Assembly (NCBI GenBank): GCA_030620095.1
Contig: JAUTXW010000356.1
Span: 1,423,501 to 1,487,500 of the forward strand
Direction of reading: 5' to 3'
Origin: Kuschelorhynchus macadamiae
Lineage: Eukaryota; Arthropoda; Insecta; Coleoptera; Curculionidae
Length of the DNA stretch: 64,000 nt
The stretch's first letter is position 1, and each line of letters begins with the position of its first letter. A program made the position numbers and the translations under genes. Shown piece by piece: positions 34,399 to 45,103 of this stretch. The notes beneath the pieces are model-generated. The model worked only from the letters and a program-made list of their open reading frames with translations, had not been told where the DNA came from and made no database searches.

Positions 34399-36600
34399 AT
34401 GGATTGTACTCCTGGTGGTAAGTAGTACCTTTAGCTATACTATTTATATAAAATAATAATATTTTTTAATTATGTGTATTTTATACAGAAATAATTTTCT
34501 GGAGTAGTGCAAAATTATAGTTTTAATTTTATTGTTAATATTTTAGTAAACTTCCGGGATCTTCCGGGCTTAACTTTCTGGAAAGTTGTGTAGCTGAATA
34601 CTTTAAATAGTAAATGGAGAAAAAATATTTTCCGCTTTTGTCTGCCTTTTTGAGATAACTTAATCAACTTTGTTTTGTGTCACTTGGAATTTTCCCCAAT
34701 TTATCGCTTTCAAATCGTTTAGGGCTAATTATTTTTATTTATTTCAGGATCAAGGGACGTAGATCCGGATGAAAATGTTGTTTTAAGTATGAGAACGCTT
34801 TCTGAAGTAATACTGACATGCAATTCAACAAAAATTGAAGCTAATTGCGAATATTTGCATTCGTATGTAAAAGATCTAACTAATTGCCCTGAAGTATTAT
34901 CTAATGTAATTAAACAAAAGCTTTCACATTTTCTTTCTGATTTTAAATTAAAATATAAGACTGCCCAATACAAGAAAGATATTTTGCCCAAAACAAAAGT
35001 TGGTTGGAAACAAATTTAAAATTTCATTTTTTTGTGCAATCACCTACAGCGAGTTTAGGTGGTCGCCCTGCTGTTAATTTCCAGACTAGTAGCGAACGAA
35101 CAAAACGAAGACAAACCGAATATGTTGGATCAACAATGAGTTCCTCAGAGCCTGTGTATGCTGCTCAAATGAGTCTGCGCGCTGAAGGAAGTATAGATGC
35201 TGCAGCTGTTATAAAAGATGTACAATTTTCAACCCCAAAAAGGGCCCAGAACTATAGAAAGGCATATAAAGAGAGAGCTGAAAAAGTTGATCAGCTATCT
35301 GGTGATAAAGCATTGTCAGTATTTGTTAAAGCAAATAGACACCAATATCAGATCATAAGGAGTGAAGATAAAAAACGTTTTCCATCGTATAAGAAGATTC
35401 AGGAGGCCAAGGGGCGCTGTTACCCAAATCGGGATGCAGTTACAATCACATGGCAAAAAGCTGAAGTAAAATTACAAGCCTTACCATACTGCCCATCGTA
35501 TAGTGGAGGTGCAAAAAGATGTATTGGAAACATTAACAGAACCTCAACTTGCTTGTTTGACACTTAGGTATAGCCAATACAAGCAAAATTTTGACAGCGA
35601 TGAACGTTCGGATGCCAGTATATTTTTAACATCCTTTGTGCCACTTCTATTAACATGCGACGATCCAAATAAATCTACAAACAAAATAGTTTGGCAAAAT
35701 CCACGTCCAGGCTCACCCCGCTTTTCGTCCAATCAGAATTCAATTTATACATGAGACCACTGATTTAACACTTCAAGAAATAAATACCATGCAGAATGAA
35801 ATAGAAAACCTTACACCTACTTCCATTAGTGTAGGCACAAGGACATTGAACACAACTTACTTTTTACAATGGTAGATGGCAAAATGTGCAATGCTGCTTC
35901 ATCTACGACATCCACGAAAAAGTGTTATATATGTGGGGCTTCTTCCAAGTCCTTCAACAACATAGATGTTAAGTAGAAGTATTTTAATCAGTTTGTTAAA
36001 CTGTGAAAATAGTGATTTTTTTTAGAAAAATATGATCAGTAGCAAAAGTTATGGTACGAGCGGGAATCGAACCCGCACCTCTGCGTGTCTAGCGCATCGC
36101 CCTAACCAATTGAGCTATCATACCACTGATAATAATAATATTTCTGCAAACTATATCTAGTGGATACCGTATAAATATACAAAAATTTAAAGATTATGCT
36201 TTAACAACAGCTAGGATACTTGTACAAAAATATCCTTGATACAACATGCCTAATACGGTCCACAAAATTTTAATTAACTCGTCAGATATTATTGAATCTT
36301 TTTTATTGCCTATAGGACAATTATCTGACGAGGCCCAGGAGGCATTAAATAAAGACATTAAGAAGTATAGAGAAGGATTTTCCCGAAAGTGTTCAAGGCA
36401 ACAAAACTTGGAGACTGCTTATATCGTCTGATCCAGTCATATTAAGCATGCGAAAACTTCCAAGGCGAAAGTCCAAGTCATTCGAAAAAGAAGTCTTAGA
36501 TTTATTATTAGCCCCCGTCCAGAGGGATCTGCCACTAATACTACTAATGAAGACTCAGAAATTAATAGCTCAAGTGACTCAGACTCCGGGTCCGGGGATT
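34399..36600 (+). pseudogene. Transib transposase remnant
   Basis: RAG1-like DDE recombinase, decayed. Exon 1 34399-34417 (MDCTPG, donor GTAAGT) joins exon 2 at 34748 (SRDVDPDENVVLSMRTLSEV). Later pieces in shifting frames: a block ending KKRFPSYKKIQEAKGRCYPN; RYSQYKQNFDSDERSDASIF; VWQNPRPGSPRF; MVDGKMCNAASSTTSTKKCY; then after a gap, MPNTVHKILINSSDIIESFL-LPIGQLSDEAQEALNKD, the C-terminal part that matches the RAG1 glutamate region. Frameshifts near 35010, 35540, 35750, 35880 and 36240; the segment around the first catalytic Asp and part of the core are missing. A tRNA gene lies in that gap. Confidence 0.8.
36053..36124 (-). tRNA. tRNA or tRNA-like gene, anticodon AGA, short variable arm
   Basis: Seventy-two nt folding as a full cloverleaf: acceptor GGTATGA/TCGTACC, D stem GCTC/GGGC, anticodon stem ATGCG/CGCAG (4 pairs plus an A.G), loop CTAGACA with U33 and anticodon AGA, variable AGGT, T arm GCGGG-TTCGATT-CCCGC. 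Box A (TAGCTCAATTGG) and box B (GGTTCGATTCC) are good and TTTT follows 6 nt downstream. AGA would read Ser UCU, but tRNA-Ser has a long variable arm and this does not. It could be a tRNA with a changed anticodon or a SINE head. It lies inside the Transib remnant. Confidence 0.75.
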
Positions 36601-36951
36601 AAAAACAATAATTAGTTATGCGACATTATTTCTGAGAATAAATGATGCTGTTATTAGTTTATTAATTATTAATTTTACGCCGTTGATGACTTTAAATAAT
36701 ATAAAAACAGTAAAATGTAGGCAGTATTTTTTAAAACAATTTAAATTCAGTTTTATACACATAATTATGTTTTTGTCAAGTATTTATTTATTATATTATT
36801 AAATTTTCCACCAGATTAGTAGCCAATTGACAAATATGTTAATTAGTTTTTACAATATTATTTCTCATAAACACATTAAGGAAATTTTATTACTACATAT
36901 CATCGTTTAAGTTTTGGCCAGGTTTTTTCAATTTTGCCCGTCTGTGCATCG

Positions 36952-38219
36952 GATCAATTATAATCATATTCGTTTCGACGTCGTTTCTAGCTGATATAAA
37001 TTTTCTTGGCAATAATGCAGACACGTAGCCAAGGAGATGGATCCCGATAGTCTGAACCTCTCCCCTGAACCTCTAAAATTATTTTGATACAGTCATGCTT
37101 TTTCCTAATTTTTTAGAGTTTTGACTGTTTGGATTTTTGACAGATACGCTTTAGGAAGTTGATCACGAATCCGAAGTTACATTTTTTCGGAGACGTTTCG
37201 CGTCCAAAACATACGCCGTCAGAATTCACAAATTTATACACACAGTTTTTTACCTTTTTCTATTTCCTTCAGTAATTCTTATAAGAAAACGGTTGAATAC
37301 ACAATAAAAATATCAAAATTACACATATTTTCCAATTTGTAACGTTATTTCACTCAAAAATCACATTAATAAAATTGTATCTATCAAATGCTATTTTTAA
37401 TAGGGAATTTTTCTTGATTTTTTGTTTTATATTAGGAACCATTTTCATTCGAAAAAATATTCAAAATTAAAATTTAACAAATTTTATGAACGTAGCAGTT
37501 TTTGGTTTATATTATAGAACTTTTGTTACATGGACAAGTGTACAGATCTGATACTTTTTGATACCGGTTGTACAAGAGTACATTATTAATATTTCTGGTA
37601 CATTCTGCACATTATTAAACCCCGAACAGACCATTTTTCAAAATAAAAATAAACGCACTTAACCACAACGCTGAATATCGATAACGTTTAAAGTATCGAT
37701 AGGTTTTCCTACTCACTACTCGACATCGATCATACTTGAAATCGATCACTTACATCATCATTAATGCTAATTAAATTTAATTAAAACAAAAACTAGAAAC
37801 CGTTTATTGCCTGAAACATACAAATCACTATTAATGGCGAAATATTTATTAGGCAAGACTTCATGTTTTGAATAATTAGAATATCTCAAAAACGAAAAGT
37901 CGCCGAAAAAATGTGATATCGGATTCGTGATCAGGGCCCCAAATCTACAAATGTATGTTTATCAATTTTTAAAAATATTTTATCCTAAAAAAGATCAGAG
38001 AATTGCCCTTCTTAGACTCATTTGAGAATAAACATAAGCTACAATTAAAGCCGTTAATCTCTCATTCATTAGAAGAGTCTCTTTTTATTTTTTTCTCACA
38101 AAAAGAGATATTTTTAGATTCTAAGAGATCTAATGAAGTACAATTCACCCGAACTCGAATCGAATATGGCTTATTATGTAACGTAACGCATTATTTGTAT
38201 TAGCATCTTGAATCTATTA
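36952..38219. other. Unassigned, with a dispersed repeat
   Basis: No gene recognised. About 37020-37140 resembles 61255-61350 (CACGTAGCC..., GAACC.CTAAAA.TATTTTGATA, TTTGACTGTTTG). TATCGATA/ATCGAT boxes cluster at 37675-37750 (four in 75 bp). Confidence 0.4.
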
Positions 38220-38379
38220 CATGTGGCTGGGTACCAACCAATGAAATTGCTGGAAACACGTATAGCGCCGTCTAGGGCGAGCTTCAGATGTAAATCCTCA
38301 AATTTTAGAATGTAAATTAGATGCATTACCTTTCAGGCCTTCAGGCAGTGTTTGGCTAGTATGGTCTTAAAATTCAAGT

Positions 38380-38767
38380 TTTCCGTGAATGTAAATACCC
38401 AACAATCTGGTAACAGATATATTCTCAATAACCTGTGAATCCAGGTATAAGTTCTTAAAAGAAGTCTTAAAAGTTAAAATGTTAGTCTTAGCCGTGTTAA
38501 AACGGGGGAAGTTTCGCTTCGCACGACTGCTTAGTCTGTGATATGTTTAATTTAAGGTTTTCGGCTGATTTATCCCTACACAATATTGCTGTGTCATTGG
38601 CGAAGATGGTAAAAGTTCGATTTATATTAATTTCAGTAAGCTCATTAATATATAATGGGAATAGAATTGGGCCCAACACTGAACCCTGAGGAACACCTCT
38701 TGACAATCTCCCCTCTTTGAATTTTCACTATAACCTCTCACAAATTGATCTCTGTCAGAAAGGTATG
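38380..38767 (-). pseudogene. LINE reverse transcriptase remnant (downstream part)
   Basis: Minus-strand pieces SYLSDRDQFVRGYSENSKRG, then GVPQGSVLGPILFPLYINEL and TIFANDTAILC (catalytic FADDT changed to FANDT). Non-LTR RT of Jockey/CR1 type. Its upstream part resumes beyond P-like element 2 at 42749. Confidence 0.75.
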
Positions 38768-38775
38768 ACTCGAAC

Positions 38776-41700
38776 CTTAGACAAGGAAAGAAAATGGACG
38801 CTTAGCGGGACTCCTAAATGTGTTACCACCTGCCACCACAAAACCTGCCACGTTCTGTTCGACGCAGTGGCGTAGCGTAACGTTTTTAATACATTTCTTC
38901 CCATAATGTTTAAATTAATTTATAAAATTGTAAATACTTTCTTTGTGAGATGAGTATTTAATAAATTGAATAAAAATAACGTATGATAGTTTATATACAT
39001 ATATTTAATATATTATGAAGTAACAAAATATCATAAACGAATAAAATATAAATACATTGGCATATTAATAGTCTTATTTATTAGGTAACAAAACATAAAG
39101 AAAATACAATAAAAAAAGTAAACAATACATATATATGTACAATGGCATATTATTTATTAGGAAGGTAGTTAATTAAATGAAATATCAATTAAAAAATGAA
39201 AACAAATATACAAAAAATTGGCATATAATTTATTGTCCTTTAAACAGAATAAGCTTTGTTAACTGATTTCGAATGGGATCTAATTTTTGAGATTGAATTT
39301 TTGTAATAAAATGCAAACAGATTTTGTTAAAAAATAAATATTATTGATGGGACATTCAAGTATGTGGATTTCTAAATCTTAAAATAATTTGGAGTCTATA
39401 CAATCTGTTATAATTTTATTAGATAACATAGAAACAAAATTTTTTTTATGCATATTATCTTTATAAATTCGTAAATACCGTTCAGCTCTGTTGCAAATTT
39501 TTATAACATCTTCTGATGGATATGTAAGGCCGCCAAGGGTTTTTTGTGTTATTAGTGAGTTAAAAAATTTACACGATGCCCTATTAATGCTGCACAGCAA
39601 CTCTCACATTTTTATCAATATTCGTGATACAAATCCTGCAATATAGATAACAATTTGGGATGAGCACTCTGACATTGTAATATCATTTATAATGTACTCG
39701 TGGTCTTCCCAAATTGAATACATGCTATCTATATCTTGACTTCCAATTATTTTACAACCAGGTGTTGTTGAATTAATGCATTCTTCTGGATTTAGTTGTT
39801 TGCCATATTCAATTCTACTTGAGGCTACTAGAATCGGAATTTGATCTAATGGAATGCAATTTCTAACACCACCGTCTCTTACTTCACCTCTTACCCACAA
39901 CTGTTTATAGGCCCCCATAAATTGACGAGCTGTGGGGTTGTTGTTCCATCCACCTTTTGATCTCACAGAGGAAAAAAATAATTCAAGATGATTTTGACTT
40001 ACCTTGTATACAGGAAAATGAATTAATAAATTGTGATCTTGCCCCAAATCATAATATAAACCTAATGTGCTTTTCAAATCAACTATAATACCGAGAAACC
40101 CTGTTTTTCTTTTAGAGTTAATGATCAACTCATCAAATAAAGTTAATTTTGAAATGTAGTCGATAGCAAAATTTATAAAATCAATAGTTTGTTGTATATT
40201 TTTTGGACATATTGCTTTTTTGAATCCTGGTGGTACAATAGATCTGCTATTTAATATATCAAAGATATTGTTAAAAATTTTTAAAAAACGAATAGTACCC
40301 CCACAACCCTTAAATTCTTCTATTTGCAAAATATTCTCACAGTATTCTAATGCGTGTGCAACAGACTCACTAAGAAGCTGTACAGCCAACCGCACTTTCA
40401 TTTTTTCTTTCCCAAAATACACATGTGCCTTACGTAATTTATTTCCCAAGTGTAACCTCTCACTTTCTTGCAAATTTAGAAGCGACTCTATATACTGCCA
40501 CTTAATCAAGTTACCATCCCCATTTTTTTTTCCCCAAATGCATTACGGACTAATTTAAGCATATGGCATGGATCAAGAAAAAAGTACATGTTGTTTGTTT
40601 TATTGATGTTTAATTTAGTCTGCACATTTGGAAATTGAATTGAGCAACCAAGTAAATTTGCCATGCTTATATTAGATGCCGCACCATCAGATGTAAGAGA
40701 TACCACTCTCGCACCAGTATTTTCGATTAAGGCAGTACACTGTTTTATAATATTACATTTCTGTACTCCATTTAAACCATTGGCCAAAAAATAACCTACT
40801 GGAAGCTTCGACGGGCCAATAATTGCAACAATTATCACCACAAAAGCTTCTTTAGCTAATTCATTTGAATCATCATCAATATCAATCCCAAAATTTACAT
40901 ACCCATGGAAGACCTTACCATCCCACTCTAACTGCTGGCGAATTGACATCTCGTCAATGACAAGGGAACAAATTATTGGCTTATTTTCATTTTCAGTAAC
41001 ATTTTTACGTAAGGTTTCAAAAGCCTCACTTGTGAAACCCGGAGCTACCTTTATTGTTTGTAACCATTTTCCTATTGTGCGTCTATGTGGTAAGCAGGTA
41101 TCAAAAACATTTCTGACATAATCATAGGCTTTTGGGGAAAAAAATTTAATGAAATTGCAAACTTCCGTAATTCGGGTGAAAATTTCTTATTTTTAGTTAA
41201 CTTTCTTTCCAATAATTGTTCATTTATACTACTCATATTTTCTAAAATCTGCGACTTTTCATTATCTATTAAATTATTTTTTTTAAAAGTAAACAGTAAA
41301 TGCTTAAAAGAAACTACCTTCCTTTTTTGTCGTTTTAAAGATTGGGTTAAAACTCTAATTTTCTTGGTCTTCTTTTGACTCCGCATGACCTCCTGAAAGA
41401 GTTTCCTTCTGAGCTTGATTTTTCTAGGAGTATCATCATCTTGTTTAGGAGACTGGGGTAAGTCACTAGCAGATGTAGAAGGACCAGGTTCTGTAGTCTC
41501 CTTGACAATCTCCATTTGGATTGCTCGTTTTCTCTTTCCTACCTAGAAAAAAAAAGAAATAAATATTATCTGCAGTTTAATTTTTGTTTGAATGCTGTAC
41601 AATAAAAGCATCTTTTGTTTCAATCACATCAGATGTAAGTAAGTAATGTTCATTATCAAGAAAACCAAGTATATTCTCATATAAATGCTTGGTTCGAAAA

Positions 41701-42740
41701 AAAAAACTCAGAGCAAATACTATATTTATATAATATTGATTTGACTTTTATTTCGCTTCTCTTTGTCCTAGTTTTTTCGCTAACTGATATACAGTACAAG
41801 TAAAAGTACAAATTTAATAAGAAACCTCTGCCTAATATATAGAAAAATACCTACCTTTTTAGGTTGCAAGTATTGTGGCAACTGAGGAAAAATGGTAGGA
41901 ACAGCTTGGGGAATTAAACGTACTCCTAGATCTGTTCGGTAAAAATATTGATCCTCAAAGTGTTTTGAGCAAAGCCTGTCATTTTTAGAAGGTTCCCAGT
42001 CTTTACTTTTTGTATTAGCTACCCATAGCCTACGTTGTTCCGCATTTTTAGGAAAGCTGTAAAAAATGCAAGTATGTAGTAAAATGTTAATGAAATAATC
42101 ACAAATAAATACTATATTATGCATATAGTAGGCATATTCTAGGTTAGTTGAAAATATTCTTATTCTACAGTGTCAATTTTATTTGTGGTTTAATGATTTT
42201 TTCTGAAAATTTATGTATTACAAACCTACTTTAATTTTTAACATTTTTGAAGAAACTTAAAAAAAATAGTTGCTTACGCCACTGGTATATTATTCAATCT
42301 GGTCAAAGAAAATATATTTGGCATGCAAATCTTGAATAAAAAGTATTAAAATGTGTTATTAAACAATAACAAATAGGTAAATTAGAGACTATATAACAAC
42401 ATATTTCAATATAATTTGTCAGAGATTACTTTTAACCACTTTAAACAGACATAAAAGTACTAGCGTCATTCTACGCTAATTTTTATTTACCTATGAAATG
42501 TAACTCCAGCCTCCTTTTTCCCGCTGCGACTTGGGCACATAAAAGCGCTACATTTCACCATTATAAACAGTCCAAAAGATAATCCCTACGTAACAATTTT
42601 AATTCAACAATTCACGAAATAATCAAACACTGCGTTCGCTTTGTTTGCCACGTTTGTAATGGCGTCGCCAAAAACTTGGTAACAATACGCAAGCGCAAAT
42701 CTAAGCCTTGCGCCGTATCCACTCTCTTTCCTAATCTAAG
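38776..42740 (-). mobile_element. P-like element 2, full length, 3,965 bp
   Basis: Termini CTTAGACAAGGAAAGAAAAT (left) and, inverted, CTTAGATTAGGAAAGAGAGT (right), with 8-bp duplication ACTCGAAC on both sides (38768-38775, 42741-42748). Carries a decayed THAP-type transposase on the minus strand. CAGTGGCGTA (38865-38874) and its inverse (42275-42284) may be subterminal repeats, though their distances from the ends (89 and 456 bp) differ. Inserted into an old LINE RT, whose reading frame continues across the excised element. Confidence 0.92.
39379..42561 (-). pseudogene. P/THAP9-like transposase of element 2, frameshifted
   Basis: Exon 1 42491-42561 (MVKCSAFMCPSRSGKKEAGV, THAP start), exon 2 41855-42056 (FPKNAEQRRLWVA, SKHFEDQYF, VPTIF box), exon 3 from 41542 to about 39379: three exons, whereas the intact copy has five. 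Catalytic residues remain: VIDEMSIRQQLEW, SLTSDGAASN, VSQNHLELFFSSVRSKGGWN. Frameshifts: in a T7 run near 41145, in an A9 run near 40530, near 39612, and near 39565. The first two are at homopolymers and could be assembly errors; the last two are not so easily dismissed. N-terminal half carries a Lys/Arg-rich coiled coil. Confidence 0.88.
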
Positions 42741-42748
42741 ACTCGAAC

Positions 42749-42840
42749 CATGTGGTGTTACTTCTTTAAATCCATAGTAGAATGGAATTCGGTTTTAAAC
42801 ATATCAGGCAATTAAACTTTTTTTTTGTTCGACCCGTTGT
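42749..42840 (-). pseudogene. LINE reverse transcriptase remnant (upstream part)
   Basis: Reads YYGFKEVTPH and continues, across the removed P-like element 2, as WFESYLSDRDQFVRG at 38700-38767, with a one-base slip at the junction. Confidence 0.65.
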
Positions 42841-43104
42841 TTTTTCTTAGGTGCCAGTGTGGTGTTAATTCACAATTCCCAGTGTGAATTCCAATGTATG
42901 TATGGTTTTATATTTCAGTTTTGTATAAACATAATAAAGCAAATTTGACGATCAATAAATGATTTGGATCTGGAGTCTGGCAATGCTACTGAGAGTGATA
43001 AGGAAGGTAATCCTGTTTATTTTAAGTGTCAACATTTCCACCCACACCCTCTCAAATAAGTAAGTAAATTGTAATAAAATACTGTGTTTTAATTGATATT
43101 GATT

Positions 43105-44380
43105 GTTTTTTTTTGAAAACAATTATTTATTTCACTAACTTTTTGTATACATACAATTTACAATTCTCTAATCAGTGCCTAAAAGTTCTGGCCTCTAGAA
43201 TACCTATGACTAGTGTTGAATACATTAAAGAGATTCACTTAATACCTAAATATACTTTAATATGTTTAACAAATAACCTATAATTTTGAATATTTCTTAT
43301 GTTTTCTGGTACCTTGTTGAATGCTTTAGAAGATAAAATATAAGGATTATTTAAGCCTATATTAGTTCTAGAATATAATTGATAAATATTATTTTGAGAT
43401 CTAGTATCATGACTATGTATATTATTGGACATTACAATATTAATATTTGACATTTGCCTTTTATTTGATATTTTAAACATAATTTTAATTTGTTCTAATT
43501 CTAATACAATACTAAGTCTAGGGATGCAAAGTTCATTATACAATCTGTCTGTGTTAGTTAATCTGTCATACTTAAATAACATTTTCAGAACCTTGTTCTG
43601 AAGAATTTGGGCTGAGTCAAAGTTGGTTTTACAACACGACCCCCATATTGGCAATAAATATCTGAAATGTGTCAGAAAGAAGGCATTGTAGATACTGTGC
43701 TTAGTTTTATTGGTAAGATAGTTTCTGCACCTGAATATAATTGGAACCATGGAAATTATTTTTGAAGATATGTGATCAATGTGATTGGCCCAATTTAGGT
43801 TATTATCAATTTGAAGGCCCAAATAATTTATGTGTTGTACTTCATTTATTCTTATGTTATTTATTTGTATATTAAGATTTTGTATATGTTTATTTTTTTG
43901 CTTAAAGATAATAAAATTTGTTTTGTCAATGTTTATTTTGAGTTTATTATAATATAACCAATTCAAATAAAGGTTTAGGTCACTGTTTACAGTATCATTT
44001 AGTGTCCCTTCCCTCCCACCTGTACAGACCAAGACCGTATCATCAGCAAAAGTGAAATACTTTGCTTTAAGTCCTACACATCTCAGATTCAACACATATA
44101 ATATGTACAATAGGGGTCCCAGAACCGAACCCTGAGGCGCTCCATACTCACTAAAGCATATATTACTACAAACATCACCTAGCCTAACATATTGCTTTCT
44201 ACCTATTAAATATAACTTTATTAGATTGTACATAGTTTCCATGAGACCCATATGTCTTAACTTTCTCAATAATATTTCAGTGATGACGACATCAAATGCT
44301 TTTCGCAGGTCAATAAATACCGCCACTACTATAAGACCCTCATCCAATGATCGAGATATACAGTCGACATAGTCCATGGT
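43105..44380 (-). mobile_element. 5'-truncated LINE with open RT C-terminal frame
   Basis: A 380-codon open frame (43235-44377) carries non-LTR RT motifs: VVAVFIDLRKAFDVV, GAPQGSVLGPLLYILYVLN, TFADDTVLV, INYLGLQIDNNLNWANHI, and the C-terminal SKAFNKVPENIRNIQNYRLF. The endonuclease and first RT motifs are missing. The 3' UTR has AATAAA near 43130 and ends in a short A run (43105-43114). No stop in the remaining frame, so the insertion is fairly young. Jockey/CR1-like group. Confidence 0.85.
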
Positions 44381-44458
44381 TGGGCTAAGTGTACTAATAT
44401 GTTTGATAAAACCATACTACCATTTTCTTATGCTTATGTCTATTTACTAGTACTAGTA

Positions 44459-45000
44459 AACGTTAAAAGATGCCACTTCTCTTCAAATACCTGAGGCTTC
44501 CAATAAATTCATAGTAATCCCATATGATCCCAGATATACGAGAGGTCTAGAAAAAGTATTTAAAAACGTAGGTTTTAGAGTAGCCTACAAAACGGAGAAT
44601 AGTTTGAAAAATCTCCTTGGAAACCCCAAAGACAAAGTCGACTTGAGGGAGAGGAGTGGCATCTATGAAATTAGCTGTAATGACTGTGATCTAAAATATG
44701 TTGGGCAAACTAAACGCTCCATAAACATTCGTTTTAAAGACCACATGGCACATTTAAGATACGGGAGAACAGAAAAGTCAAGCGTTGCCCAACATGCTTT
44801 GGAAAACAATCACCGAATAGGAATAAATAATCTTAAGTTGATTAAAAATGTATCTAATAATAGATTATTGGATGCATTTGAGAGTATAGAAATAGTTAAA
44901 TGTGGTAAGAAAGCACTAAATAAAGACAGAGGGCCTATTCCCTATAGTCCCCTCTATTGTTTACTTGCCAACGGTGCAGTCGGGTGCAACCAAGTGTGAC
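44459..45000 (+). CDS. Penelope-like element, linker and GIY-YIG endonuclease (5' truncated)
   Basis: Open from 44459 to the stop at 44998-45000. The linker reads FIVIPYDPRYTRGLEKVFKN and VGFRVAYKTENSLKNLL. The GIY-YIG nuclease follows: SGIYEISCNDCDLKYVGQT, RFKDHMAHLRYG, SSVAQHALENNHRI. It nicks target DNA for retrotransposition in Penelope-like elements. The RT domain is missing; a stop occurs just before 44459 and the LINE at 43105-44380 is 80 bp away. A hammerhead ribozyme lies 35 bp downstream. Confidence 0.85.
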
Positions 45001-45034
45001 CACATTTACCTATAAATAGTCTCGGTTAGGATAA

Positions 45035-45103
45035 GTTACTTTAGTTTATATCATCTGCTGATGATGCTAACTTGGTTAGCGAAACGCGCGTCCAGAACGT
45101 AAC
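45035..45103 (+). ncRNA. Type I hammerhead ribozyme of a Penelope-like element
   Basis: Core CTGATGA at 45058-45064; stem II GCTAAC-TTG-GTTAGC; core GAAAC at 45081; short stem III (A)CGCGCG(T); cleavage triplet GTC with the break after 45092. Stem I: TCTG(45054-45057 with C55)/CAGA(45093-45096) and outer GTTAC (45035-45039)/GTAAC (45099-45103). One extra U follows CTGATGA before stem II. Short stem III is typical of Penelope-like hammerheads. Self-cleavage would process the element RNA. Confidence 0.8.

Larger units (their letters stand above)
22777..36946 (+). mobile_element. Transib (RAG1-like) element, split by nested insertions
   Basis: Left end CACAGACGGGCAAAATTTC at 22777 and right end ..CAATTTTGCCCGTCTGTG at 36946 are ~38-bp imperfect inverted repeats. 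Both flanks carry the 5-bp duplication CATCG (22772-22776, 36947-36951), the TSD length of Transib. The coding remnant at 34399-36600 matches the Transib/RAG1 family. A P-like element (22923-34285) separates the first ~145 bp from the rest. Removing it leaves an element of about 2.8 kb. Confidence 0.85.

Noticed and set aside
38865..42284. Separate hAT-type element bounded by CAGTGGCGTA and its inverse
   Set aside because: It would contain P exons 2-3 but not exon 1, while clear P TIRs and an 8-bp TSD lie outside; the 10-bp match is more likely subterminal or chance.
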